Translations under genes and position numbers: made by a program
The notes under the pieces: generated by a model
What the model was told of the DNA's origin: nothing
The model's input: only the letters and a program-made list of their open reading frames with translations
Database searches by the model: none
Source: GH45 sp046704385
GTDB taxonomy: Bacteria > Bacteroidota > Bacteroidia > Bacteroidales > SZUA-534
Assembly (NCBI GenBank): GCA_046704385.1
Contig: JBJKSB010000009.1
Coordinates: forward strand, 124,001-188,000
DNA: 64,000 bases
Direction of reading: 5' to 3'
Shown here: piece by piece, positions 37,199 to 45,279 of the stretch
How the letters are laid out: each line of letters opens with the position of its first letter
Position numbering within the stretch: the first letter of the stretch is position 1

Positions 37199-37206
37199 TA
37201 TCTTTG
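37199..37206 (+). promoter_or_regulatory. Bacteroidota-type -7 element (TATCTTTG)
   Basis: An exact TAnnTTTG box 55 bases before the ATG at 37261; GTTG at 37178-37181 may be a weak -33 element. Confidence 0.45.
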
Positions 37207-37260
37207 ACACCTGAAATTTATTGTAAACTAAATACTGTTAATTTTTTAATTTAAAATAAT

Positions 37261-37635
37261 ATGAAAACAATCTATTTACTATTTGTAGTTGTAATAGTGG
37301 GGTTCATGGCTTCATGTACCTATAACGAATATGTTCCCGAAGTGGCTCCACCAATTGATTCAACTGATACAATTAGTTTTGCTACAGACATTCAACCTAT
37401 CTTTACAGCAAAATGTATTGGTTGTCATGCCGGATCTTCAGCGCCAATGGGATTGGATTTGGAAGAGGGAGTATCTTATGATAAAATCGTTCCTTCTCAT
37501 GTAAATCTTGATTCACCTGAGGAAAGTTTAATCTACACACATCCATCACCTGACGGTTCTCACTATGCAAAATATACTGCTGCTGAGGCTCAGCTGGTTT
37601 TAGTTTGGATACAACAAGGCGCACAAAATAACTAA
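37261..37635 (+). CDS. Monohaem cytochrome c-type lipoprotein
   Basis: The 124-residue protein starts with a lipoprotein signal (FVVVIVGFMASC, Cys at about 19), followed by a short acidic/Pro linker and one haem motif CIGCH near residue 58 within FATDIQPIFTAKCIGCH, a pattern found in small planctomycete-type cytochrome c domains; the C-terminal helix AQLVLVWIQQGAQ is the family's last helix. It should carry one covalent haem at the membrane surface in the periplasm or outer membrane. The next gene, a barrel-like protein, begins 18 bases later, so they form a pair. Confidence 0.88.
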   Translation: MKTIYLLFVVVIVGFMASCTYNEYVPEVAPPIDSTDTISFATDIQPIFTAKCIGCHAGSSAPMGLDLEEGVSYDKIVPSHVNLDSPEESLIYTHPSPDGSHYAKYTAAEAQLVLVWIQQGAQNN

Positions 37636-37653
37636 CATTTAAATTTAATTGAG

Positions 37654-38517
37654 ATGAAAAAATTATATACAGTTATTATTTCCATTCTATTTGTTTCTAC
37701 TGCTATTTTTGCTCAGGAAGAGGAAAAAACAGTTGACAGACCGGTAAGCGAAGCTTTCTTTTGCGGTGACCTATTAGATGCTCAAACTACAACTATATTT
37801 GAAAAGGGTACTATTGACATGGCTATTCAGCATAAATTTGGTACACTTGAAAATGGACGGTCAGATATTTGGGGTATTTATAGTTCAGCTAATATCAGAC
37901 TTTCAGTTGATTATGTACCTTACAAAAACCTTCAGGTTGGTTACGGTTTAAACCGTAGTAGCCTTACTCACGATTTAAATGTTAAGTATACCATTTTTGA
38001 GCAAACCCGCAAAAATACTATGCCTGTTGCATTGGGTGTTTACGGAAATATTGGTTTAAGTGGCAACCCTGATGCTGATTATGGTAGCGAATACAAATTT
38101 GGAGATCGTTTAAGTTATTTTGGCGAGGTAATGGTAGGTCGTAAATTTAATGATAGAATGACATTCCAGGTAGCTGCCAGTTTTTCTCACTTTAATTTTG
38201 CCAACCGTGCTAATTTTGATTTCGACAGAATTGGTCTTCATGCATTGGGCAGAATTAAGGTAACCGGAATGGGTTCATTAATATTTAACTACGATCAGCC
38301 TCTTAAAACCTTCCAACTTTCTGAACACAGCGGAACCGATTTGGAACCTAATGTATCTATAGGATGGGAAATTGCCACAGTAACACACTCTTTCCAAATT
38401 TATTTGGGACGTTCAAAGGAGATTTTACCACAATTTATGATGGTACATGAAACCAAGAGCGGATTCGAAATTAAGCAGTTTAATATAGGATTTGTGATTA
38501 CCCATATGTGGGAATAA
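37654..38517 (+). CDS. DUF5777-like beta-barrel protein
   Basis: The 287-residue protein has a signal peptide (TVIISILFVSTAIFAQ) and alternating amphipathic strands with aromatic residues, ending in FNIGFVITHMW. It resembles the DUF5777 family of predicted outer-membrane barrels that occur beside cytochrome-domain proteins in Bacteroidota. It has no haem motif. It is cotranscribed with the monohaem lipoprotein and closed by a strong terminator. Function unknown; a partner of the cytochrome in the outer membrane is the contextual guess. Confidence 0.75.
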   Translation: MKKLYTVIISILFVSTAIFAQEEEKTVDRPVSEAFFCGDLLDAQTTTIFEKGTIDMAIQHKFGTLENGRSDIWGIYSSANIRLSVDYVPYKNLQVGYGLNRSSLTHDLNVKYTIFEQTRKNTMPVALGVYGNIGLSGNPDADYGSEYKFGDRLSYFGEVMVGRKFNDRMTFQVAASFSHFNFANRANFDFDRIGLHALGRIKVTGMGSLIFNYDQPLKTFQLSEHSGTDLEPNVSIGWEIATVTHSFQIYLGRSKEILPQFMMVHETKSGFEIKQFNIGFVITHMWE

Positions 38518-38542
38518 CAATAAATAACATTTTTATATGAAG

Positions 38543-38577
38543 CCTCCTTCAGATTTTTTCAGAAGGAGGTTTTTTTA
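38543..38577 (+). terminator. Rho-independent terminator after the barrel gene
   Basis: CCTCCTTC / GAAGGAGG arms with an 11-base loop and a run of seven T. Confidence 0.9.
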
Positions 38578-38651
38578 TATATTTATATAGTTGTAGTCCA
38601 AAAATATTTCAAACCACGACAATTATCATATTTATAAAATTCTTTAATATT

Positions 38652-38659
38652 TACTTTTG
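38652..38659 (+). promoter_or_regulatory. Bacteroidota-type -7 element (TACTTTTG)
   Basis: An exact TAnnTTTG box 25 bases before the ATG of the heptahaem cytochrome, giving a very short leader. Confidence 0.45.
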
Positions 38660-38683
38660 GCATTATGATAAACTTACACAACT

Positions 38684-39643
38684 ATGAAATATAAATTTAT
38701 TTTACCGTTTTGTCTTACCCTGGTTTTACAAATAGCCGGGCCAGGACTTAAAGCCCAGGATGATGATTTGCCCCAGCTTTCAGAGGCAAATGAAGTTTGT
38801 GCCCATTGTCATGGGAATCATTACTATTCCTTTTACAATAAGGTTACTGAACAAACTGAACGTAAAAGGATGAATCCTTATTTTTTCATCGATACTACGC
38901 TATTCAAAAAAGCCGTACATCATGATTTTTCATGCGAAGATTGTCACTCTTCAGAGTACAATACTTATCCACATCCCTCTGAGCTAAAACTTGAACCCAA
39001 ATTAACATGCCTTGATTGTCATGGTGGTGATGAAACCTTTGCCAAATACCATTTTGATGAAATTGATGCAGAGGTTGAACAAAGCGTTCATAAAACCGCT
39101 TTTGGTTTTAATTTCAGATGTACACTTTGTCACGATTTACACAGTTACCACCCGGTTGCACGGAACCAGAATGCTAAAATTAAAGATATTGTGGTTGCCG
39201 ATAATCAAATGTGTTTGAGTTGTCATAATAATTTGTCGAAATACCAGATATTAACAGATCAAAATAAGCCTGAATTGTTACAAACCCATAGCTGGTTGCC
39301 AAATCAGGAATTGCACTTTTTAAATGTAAGGTGTATTGAATGTCACACACCTACCGGAGATACCCTGATGGTTTCGCATAAAATTTTACCAAAAGAACAG
39401 GCCGTTCATCTATGTAGCGATTGCCATTCAACAAGTAGTATTTTGCGTGATAAACTATACAAGTACGTTGCTAAACAACGTCGTTTACAATCGGGATTTT
39501 ATAATTCGGTATTTCTGAATGATGCTTATGTTATTGGTGCAAACCGGAACAGGTATCTGAATATTTTTAGTCTCCTTATTTTTGGAGCAGCCTTGATTGG
39601 AATTGGCATTCATATATTTTTTAGAATCATTAATAAGAAGTAA
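38684..39643 (+). CDS. Heptahaem cytochrome c with C-terminal membrane anchor
   Basis: The 319-residue protein has a signal sequence (FCLTLVLQIAGPGLKAQ) and seven CxxCH motifs (CAHCH, CEDCH, CLDCH, CTLCH, CLSCH, CIECH, CSDCH). A single hydrophobic helix at about residues 290-313 anchors it in the inner membrane with the haem domain in the periplasm. A cytochrome b gene starts 2 bases after the stop, so the two probably form a complex that passes electrons from the quinone pool to the c-haems or the reverse. No CxxCK or other reductase-type site is seen. I do not recognise a named family beyond multihaem cytochrome. Confidence 0.92.
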   Translation: MKYKFILPFCLTLVLQIAGPGLKAQDDDLPQLSEANEVCAHCHGNHYYSFYNKVTEQTERKRMNPYFFIDTTLFKKAVHHDFSCEDCHSSEYNTYPHPSELKLEPKLTCLDCHGGDETFAKYHFDEIDAEVEQSVHKTAFGFNFRCTLCHDLHSYHPVARNQNAKIKDIVVADNQMCLSCHNNLSKYQILTDQNKPELLQTHSWLPNQELHFLNVRCIECHTPTGDTLMVSHKILPKEQAVHLCSDCHSTSSILRDKLYKYVAKQRRLQSGFYNSVFLNDAYVIGANRNRYLNIFSLLIFGAALIGIGIHIFFRIINKK

Positions 39644-39645
39644 AA

Positions 39646-40266
39646 ATGGAAAATCATAAAGTATATCTTTATCCTGTTTGGTTAAGAATCTGGCATGGAA
39701 TAAATGCAGTGTGTATCATAGTTCTTATTTTTACGGGTCTCAGCATGCAATATGGTAACATCGATTACCCGTTAATTCCGTTCAAAACCTCAGTATTGAT
39801 GCATAATATTTGTGGGAGCATTGCTGCAATTGGTTTTATTTTATTTTTTGTTGGAAATTTTGTATCTGATAATGGCATACATTACAGGTTTAAAATAAGA
39901 GGCTTATATACCCGTTTTTATAAACAGATTACGTATTATGTATATGGGTATTTTAAAGGCGATCCTAAACCTTACCCAATCACTAAGGAAAATAAGTTTA
40001 ATCCTTTGCAACGGGTTTCTTATGCTGTGGCTATGTATACTTTGATGCCTTTGGTTGTTCTTACAGGTATAGGGTTATTATATCCTGAACTTATTTATGA
40101 AAAAGTTCTTGGATTTAGTGGTGTACAGGTTACAGCTGTATTGCATTCAATTGCGGGATTCTTTATATCTTTTTTCCTGATTATCCATCTGTATGTGGCC
40201 TCAATAGGCAAGCATCCATTACGGAACTACAAAAGTATACTATCAGGTTACCATGAATCGGAGTAA
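39646..40266 (+). CDS. Cytochrome b561-type membrane subunit
   Basis: The 206-residue protein has four membrane helices with His residues at the positions expected for two b-haems: RIWHGINAVCIIVLIFTG in helix 1, LMHNICGSIAAIGF in helix 2, and LHSIAGFFISFFLIIHLY in helix 4. It resembles the cytochrome b subunits of thiosulfate reductase, hydrogenase or formate dehydrogenase. Coupled directly to the heptahaem cytochrome, it probably exchanges electrons with menaquinol. A strong terminator closes the two-gene operon. Confidence 0.88.
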   Translation: MENHKVYLYPVWLRIWHGINAVCIIVLIFTGLSMQYGNIDYPLIPFKTSVLMHNICGSIAAIGFILFFVGNFVSDNGIHYRFKIRGLYTRFYKQITYYVYGYFKGDPKPYPITKENKFNPLQRVSYAVAMYTLMPLVVLTGIGLLYPELIYEKVLGFSGVQVTAVLHSIAGFFISFFLIIHLYVASIGKHPLRNYKSILSGYHESE

Positions 40267-40296
40267 AATCTTTTTTTCATATAAATGAATTAGCAC

Positions 40297-40331
40297 AAAG
40301 CCGGTATATGTAGACTATACCGGCTTTTTAA
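40297..40331 (+). terminator. Rho-independent terminator of the heptahaem/cytochrome b operon
   Basis: A perfect 12-bp stem (AAAGCCGGTATA / TATACCGGCTTT) with a 7-base loop and trailing T run. Confidence 0.92.
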
Positions 40332-40724
40332 TATTCTGTTCGTCCTATCGGTTAACTTCCCCAAATTATAACTAATTCAACAGTTTGAACCATCGCTCTG
40401 GTGGTAATTAGTTGTAAATAACAGGTTTACATAAACAAATAACCAGATATATTCCGGTGATTTATATTGTTGCTATGTTAAATATTTAATTCCTTGTGCG
40501 TTGATATATGTTTACCATCATCTTGATTAAAAATATTTTGCGATAATAATTTAATATCGGTAAATTCAAACTCATCAAAATTAGAATACAAAGGGGTTAA
40601 TTTTAAATTGAAAATAGAATAATAAAAATATCGATCATATAGCGAGATGCTATGCCTTACAATACCATACCTCATTGGGTTGGTTTCGAAGTTTTATATT
40701 GTTTAATTAATTTAAAATTCTTGT
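40332..40724. other. Intergenic region before the tetrahaem/NrfD operon
   Basis: About 390 bases with no supported gene. A minus-strand open frame at 40478-40675 translates to NPMRYGIVRH followed by an aromatic stretch, faintly like the C-terminus of IS200-type (REP-associated) transposases, but it is short and cut by a stop just upstream. It should contain the promoter of the following operon, though no exact TAnnTTTG box is present. Confidence 0.5.
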
Positions 40725-41180
40725 ATGCCTATACAATTAAGACGCATTTTATTGCTTTTATTTAGTTTTGTAGTCCTCTTTTTAGTGGCACGACATTTTT
40801 TAGTACCCGAATCTTTTGGAGAGTTAGGACATTACCGGGCTAATGCCATTAAGGAAATTGCCGCTGGTCAACCTAAGTATGTTGGGAGTGAAGCTTGTAA
40901 GGAATGTCATGATGATGAAGCAGGATTGCTTGCCACTGGTCCACACAAAAATATGAAGTGTGAAACCTGCCATGGACCTGGTTATAAACATGTTGATTCA
41001 AATGAAGCAGCAGATATTATTAAACCTTCAGGTCGCGATTTTTGTGCAAAATGTCATGCAAAAAATCCTGCGCGTTCGGAGTCGAATATTAAACAAGTCG
41101 ACGTGAAAGAACACAATATCGATGAAGATCAATGTTTTAACTGTCATAATCCGCACGATCCATGGAACGAAATGAGATAA
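40725..41180 (+). CDS. Membrane-anchored tetrahaem cytochrome c
   Basis: The 151-residue protein has an N-terminal hydrophobic anchor (RILLLLFSFVVLFLVARHFL) and four haem motifs (CKECH, CETCH, CAKCH, CFNCH) with the distal His spacing of small c554/c3-like domains. It should sit on the periplasmic face. The iron-sulfur gene start overlaps its last 19 bases, and an NrfD-type gene follows, so it is the cytochrome of a three-subunit quinol module. The set recalls NrfBCD and the CbcSTU complex of Geobacter in composition. Confidence 0.92.
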   Translation: MPIQLRRILLLLFSFVVLFLVARHFLVPESFGELGHYRANAIKEIAAGQPKYVGSEACKECHDDEAGLLATGPHKNMKCETCHGPGYKHVDSNEAADIIKPSGRDFCAKCHAKNPARSESNIKQVDVKEHNIDEDQCFNCHNPHDPWNEMR

Positions 41181-41932
41181 AGAAAAAATCAAGGCGTGAA
41201 TTTTTAAAGGCTGCCGGAATGTTAGCTGGTGGTACTTTATTATCGGCTATGTTAAAACCTTATAAGGCTGTAGCCAGCGTATCAAATAACGCACCCAAGT
41301 CCGATGTTTGGTATGGCATCGGTATCGATATTGAAAAATGTATTGGTTGTGGAAGATGTGCAGATGCCTGTAAAAAAGAGAATAATGTACCTGTTGAACC
41401 TTTCTTTTTCAGAACCTGGGTTGAACAATATACTATAACAAATGATGAAAAAGTTTTAGTTGAATCACCTAATGGTGGCATTGATGGCTTTACCCAACAG
41501 GTGCCCGATGATGAAATTTACAAAACCTTTTTTGTCCCCAAATTGTGTAATCATTGTGCAAAAGCACCTTGTGTTCAGGTTTGTCCTGTAGGCGCTACTT
41601 TTATAACTCCCGATGGTGTTGTACTAGTTGATGAAAAGTACTGTATTGGTTGCAGGTACTGTGTTCAGGCCTGTCCTTATGGTGCACGATTTATTCATCC
41701 TGTTAAAAAGGTTGCCTCAAAATGTACGCTTTGTTACCACCGATTAACAAAAGGTATGAATCCTGCCTGTATGGAGGTTTGTCCTACGGGTGCCAGAATT
41801 ATGGGTAATCTTAGAGACAAAAGTGGAAAACTGGCTGAATTCCTGAAGGAACATAATTGCCAGGTATTAAAACCACATATGAATACTGGTAGTAAAGCTT
41901 ATTATAACGCACTAAACATGGAGGTAAGGTAA
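41162..41932 (+). CDS. Tat-secreted four-cluster [4Fe-4S] ferredoxin-like subunit
   Basis: The 256-residue protein begins with a twin-arginine signal (SRREFLKAAGMLAGG), so it is exported folded to the periplasm. Cys motifs for four [4Fe-4S] clusters are visible: CIGCGRCADAC, CNHCAKAPCVQVCP, CIGCRYCVQACP and CTLC...CMEVCP, as in NrfC/DmsB/PsrB. It relays electrons between the NrfD-like membrane subunit and the tetrahaem cytochrome. Its ATG overlaps the upstream gene by 19 bases and the next gene begins 1 base after its stop, which points to tight translational coupling. Confidence 0.95.
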   Translation: MERNEIKKKSRREFLKAAGMLAGGTLLSAMLKPYKAVASVSNNAPKSDVWYGIGIDIEKCIGCGRCADACKKENNVPVEPFFFRTWVEQYTITNDEKVLVESPNGGIDGFTQQVPDDEIYKTFFVPKLCNHCAKAPCVQVCPVGATFITPDGVVLVDEKYCIGCRYCVQACPYGARFIHPVKKVASKCTLCYHRLTKGMNPACMEVCPTGARIMGNLRDKSGKLAEFLKEHNCQVLKPHMNTGSKAYYNALNMEVR

Positions 41933-41933
41933 A

Positions 41934-43127
41934 ATGGTTGTGGAATTTCAACATTTATATGAAGCTTTGTCAAAAGTTGACGGTTTTATATACCCTAATG
42001 AAATTGAACTTAACTGGTCAATTTTAATAGTTTTGTATCCGTATATTACCGGTTTGGTAGCAGGAGCTTTTATTCTGGCTTCGCTCGAACGGGTTTTTAA
42101 CGTTAAAGTTCTTAAACCCATTTATGTCCTGGCATTACTTACGGCCCTGGCATTTATGCTTACCGCTACCATGCCGCTAATAAGTCACCTTGGACACCCC
42201 GGGCGATTCTATGAACTCATGATGACACCGCACTCCACATCAGCGATGGCTATTTTCGGGTTTGTTTACCTATGGTATCTTATGGTAGTGTTACTTTTAG
42301 AACTTTGGTTCGATTACCGACGGGATATCGTTATATGGTCGAAGGAGAAAAAGGGATTATTAAAAGTCTTTTACAAAATTCTTACCCTTGGTATTGATGA
42401 TATTTCACCAAAGGCATTAAAATGGGATGAGAAGCTTGGGTATATTGTTACTGTTATCGGTATTCCTTCTGCATTTCTGTTACACGGATATGTAGGTTTT
42501 ATTTTTGGATCGGTTAAAGCAAATCCCTGGTGGTCGTCAGTAATGATGCCGGTTATATTCCTCTTTTCGGCCATGGTTTCTGGTATTGCACTGATAATAT
42601 TCGTATATTTTATTATAAACTATATCAGGAAAAAGGCTATTGATATGCCTTGTATGGATACGATCGCTAAGTATTTGTTTTACATTATTATTATTGATTT
42701 TACGCTGGAATCACTCGATCAGATTCACAGGATTTATGAGGCCGGTGAATCATTCCAGATTATTTCGATGCTGGTTTCGGGTAAATTAATATTTACTCTG
42801 GGTATAATGCAGGTTTTGCTTGGAACCATTGTTCCTTTGCTAACCCTGGGTTTCTTTCAGTTTTACAAACCGAAGGAAATAATCAGGAAGTGGGCTTATT
42901 TTATTGTTAGTGTTCTTGTGTTAGTAGGAATATTCTTCATGAGATGGAATGTGGTTATCGGTGGGCAGCTATTTTCGAAAAGCTTCCTGGGGTTCACAAG
43001 TTTCAAACTTCAATTAATAGGTTCAGAAGGAATTTTAATGGCTTGTGTTTGGATGATTGTGCCATTTTTAATTCTGACTGCTTTATTATACCTGTTCCCA
43101 CCCTGGAAGAAAACTGTTGTTGAGTAA
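41934..43127 (+). CDS. nrfD: NrfD/PsrC-type quinol-oxidising membrane subunit
   Basis: The 397-residue protein has about ten membrane helices and resembles the NrfD/PsrC family (HLGHPGRFYELMMTPHSTSAMAIFGFVYLW in helices 3-4 is the typical region). The subunit binds menaquinol at the periplasmic side without its own haem and passes electrons to the iron-sulfur partner. Start and spacing (1 base) tie it to the Fe-S gene. No catalytic molybdopterin subunit follows, so this is an electron-transfer module rather than a complete reductase. Confidence 0.9.
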   Translation: MVVEFQHLYEALSKVDGFIYPNEIELNWSILIVLYPYITGLVAGAFILASLERVFNVKVLKPIYVLALLTALAFMLTATMPLISHLGHPGRFYELMMTPHSTSAMAIFGFVYLWYLMVVLLLELWFDYRRDIVIWSKEKKGLLKVFYKILTLGIDDISPKALKWDEKLGYIVTVIGIPSAFLLHGYVGFIFGSVKANPWWSSVMMPVIFLFSAMVSGIALIIFVYFIINYIRKKAIDMPCMDTIAKYLFYIIIIDFTLESLDQIHRIYEAGESFQIISMLVSGKLIFTLGIMQVLLGTIVPLLTLGFFQFYKPKEIIRKWAYFIVSVLVLVGIFFMRWNVVIGGQLFSKSFLGFTSFKLQLIGSEGILMACVWMIVPFLILTALLYLFPPWKKTVVE

Positions 43128-43274
43128 ACGTATTTTTTCAGGGAGTAAAAAATAGACTTAAGGACAAAGTTTTTGTACCCAGGTGGTTGTCATGTTCTAA
43201 GTGCAAACCAATTTTTGGGACAATAGGTTGTATTGCTGTGTTTTTATAGTATTTATATTCAAAAATGACTCAAA

Positions 43275-44945
43275 ATGGGAATTGATGATAATAATGAAAA
43301 TACCGGGCAATCGTTAATTGAAAGGCTCGATAAATTGGAATACAGGATAAGCCGGATTGAAGGAGCTTTGTCCTTAAGTTTTGATGAGGAAAAATATAAA
43401 AATGGTGAAGATCGGTTTTTGCAGAAAAAGAAACCGGTTGTAAAAGATGATGATTCAGTCGAAAACCGCATTGGTGAGCACGGAATGGCCTGGTTAGGAA
43501 ATATTATTCTGACCTTTGGTATCATTTTTCTTACACAATACTTTAATTCTCTTGGATTTACTTTTTTGTCAAGTGTTCTTGGACTAATAACAACAGGAAT
43601 TGTTTTTTACCTGTCAAAATACTTTAAAATTAATTATCAAAGTCTTGCATTATTGTTTCAGCTTACCGGTTATGTTTTGCTTTATTATTTTATAATGCGA
43701 CTATTCTTTTTTATGGAGGAGCCGGTAATTAAGCAAAAATATATTGTAATTTTCTTTTTACTTGTTCACAATGTATTTTTATTTATTGACTTTTTAAAAT
43801 CGAAGAATACCATTAAAGGTGCGATAGGTGTTGTTTTAATCACCCTAACAGCAATTCTTACCGATAATTCCGTTTTGTGTTTCATATTATTCACTTTAGC
43901 GGCCTATGGGCACTTTTATGCATATAAGCAGATAAAAAGTGCAAAGCTTTTACTTTTCAGTATTTTTACCTCTTATATAGGTATATTGGTTTATATATTA
44001 GGAAATCCGATTGTTGGCCATAATTTACATTTTATACAAGACGATCAGTTTATATTGATTTTTGTGATCGCTATCGCCGCTATTTATTCTCAACTGGCTT
44101 TGCAACCTAAATCAGAACATCCCTATGTTAATGATGGAATATTTAGTGCCATAATCCTCAATGGTATTTTGTTTAGTTTAATTCTGGGTATTTCAGTTAT
44201 TGCCTTGTTCGAGAAGCATTTTATCTGGATATTTTTAAGTTTATTTATTATTTGCCTTGCATTTTCAGCCTGGTTAAAGCTAAAGTCAGAATGGGTAAAT
44301 GTAACCGCTTTATACGCCTTATATAGTTTTATGGCATTTAGTGTGGCTGTTTTTAGTTTTTATGCTTTACCATGGGCTCTTTTCTGGTTATCTATTGAAA
44401 GTTTACTGGTAGTAGCCATATCGTTATGGTACAGGACCAAAATTATCATCATACTCAACCTGGCTTTGTATACATTACTGCTTCTTTTAAACCTGTTTTA
44501 TTCCGATTTCCAAAGCATAACATATTTCACTTTTGGTATTGTGGCTATATTTTCAGCGCGCATTATTAATTGGAAAAAAGAACGACTTGAAATTAAAACT
44601 GAGTTTTTAAGAAATACCTACTTAATAGCTGCTTTTATAATATTTCCAATATCATTATATAAAACAGTTCCAGCGCAATATGTCACCATTTCGTGGGCAT
44701 TGTTAGCGGTTGGTTATTTTTTATTAAGTCAGCTATTGAAAAAAGTTAAATACCGGTATCTGGCAATAGGAACGTTAATAGCAACAGCTTTTTATCTTTT
44801 TATTATTGATATGTCAAAAATAGAGCTGGTTTTCAGGGTAATTGCGTTTTTAGGATTGTCATTAATTTTGATTTTTATATCGATCTTTTATTCTCGCAGG
44901 AGAAAATTATCTGAAGATAATGGTGAAAATATAAATGATGATTAA
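43275..44945 (+). CDS. DUF2339-like polytopic membrane protein
   Basis: The 556-residue protein starts with a soluble coiled part (LIERLDKLEYRISRIEGAL) and continues with about 14-16 membrane helices after ENRIGEHGMAWLGNIILTFGIIFL, the arrangement of DUF2339 proteins. It has no haem, metal or enzyme motif that I can see. It lies between the NrfD operon and the 19-haem cytochrome, about 150 bases after the former, and may be independent of them. Function unknown. Confidence 0.75.
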   Translation: MGIDDNNENTGQSLIERLDKLEYRISRIEGALSLSFDEEKYKNGEDRFLQKKKPVVKDDDSVENRIGEHGMAWLGNIILTFGIIFLTQYFNSLGFTFLSSVLGLITTGIVFYLSKYFKINYQSLALLFQLTGYVLLYYFIMRLFFFMEEPVIKQKYIVIFFLLVHNVFLFIDFLKSKNTIKGAIGVVLITLTAILTDNSVLCFILFTLAAYGHFYAYKQIKSAKLLLFSIFTSYIGILVYILGNPIVGHNLHFIQDDQFILIFVIAIAAIYSQLALQPKSEHPYVNDGIFSAIILNGILFSLILGISVIALFEKHFIWIFLSLFIICLAFSAWLKLKSEWVNVTALYALYSFMAFSVAVFSFYALPWALFWLSIESLLVVAISLWYRTKIIIILNLALYTLLLLLNLFYSDFQSITYFTFGIVAIFSARIINWKKERLEIKTEFLRNTYLIAAFIIFPISLYKTVPAQYVTISWALLAVGYFLLSQLLKKVKYRYLAIGTLIATAFYLFIIDMSKIELVFRVIAFLGLSLILIFISIFYSRRRKLSEDNGENINDD

Positions 44946-45279
44946 GCGCCTTCATCTGACTATTAAGATTGGATCACAAATTTGGTTGGCAAATAATTTG
45001 AGAACAACACTGTGCGATGTTGGATCTCCAATAAAAAAAGACGAATCTTATTCCGTTTACAGGAAATTTATATTTATCGATAAGATGTATTAAGGATTAA
45101 TAAGTAAAATGAAACGAACACTAACAAACTAAGCTTAATTGCACCATGTGTTTGTGGGCTTTTTGCTTTCAAATTAAATTAAACTAACTATTATAAAATA
45201 GGTGGCGGATATACCTCCAGTGCCAACAAAAAAAGCAGGATAGTATTTTTCCTGCTTTTTAATGTTATAAATATTAGTT
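44946..45279. other. Convergent intergenic region
   Basis: About 330 bases between the DUF2339-like gene and the 19-haem gene. Apart from the terminator at 45227-45260 I find no coding or RNA signal. Confidence 0.6.
45227..45260 (-). terminator. Terminator of the 19-haem cytochrome gene
   Basis: AAAAAGCAGGA / TCCTGCTTTTT arms form an 11-bp stem with a 9-base loop; the minus strand has a T run after it. Confidence 0.88.
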
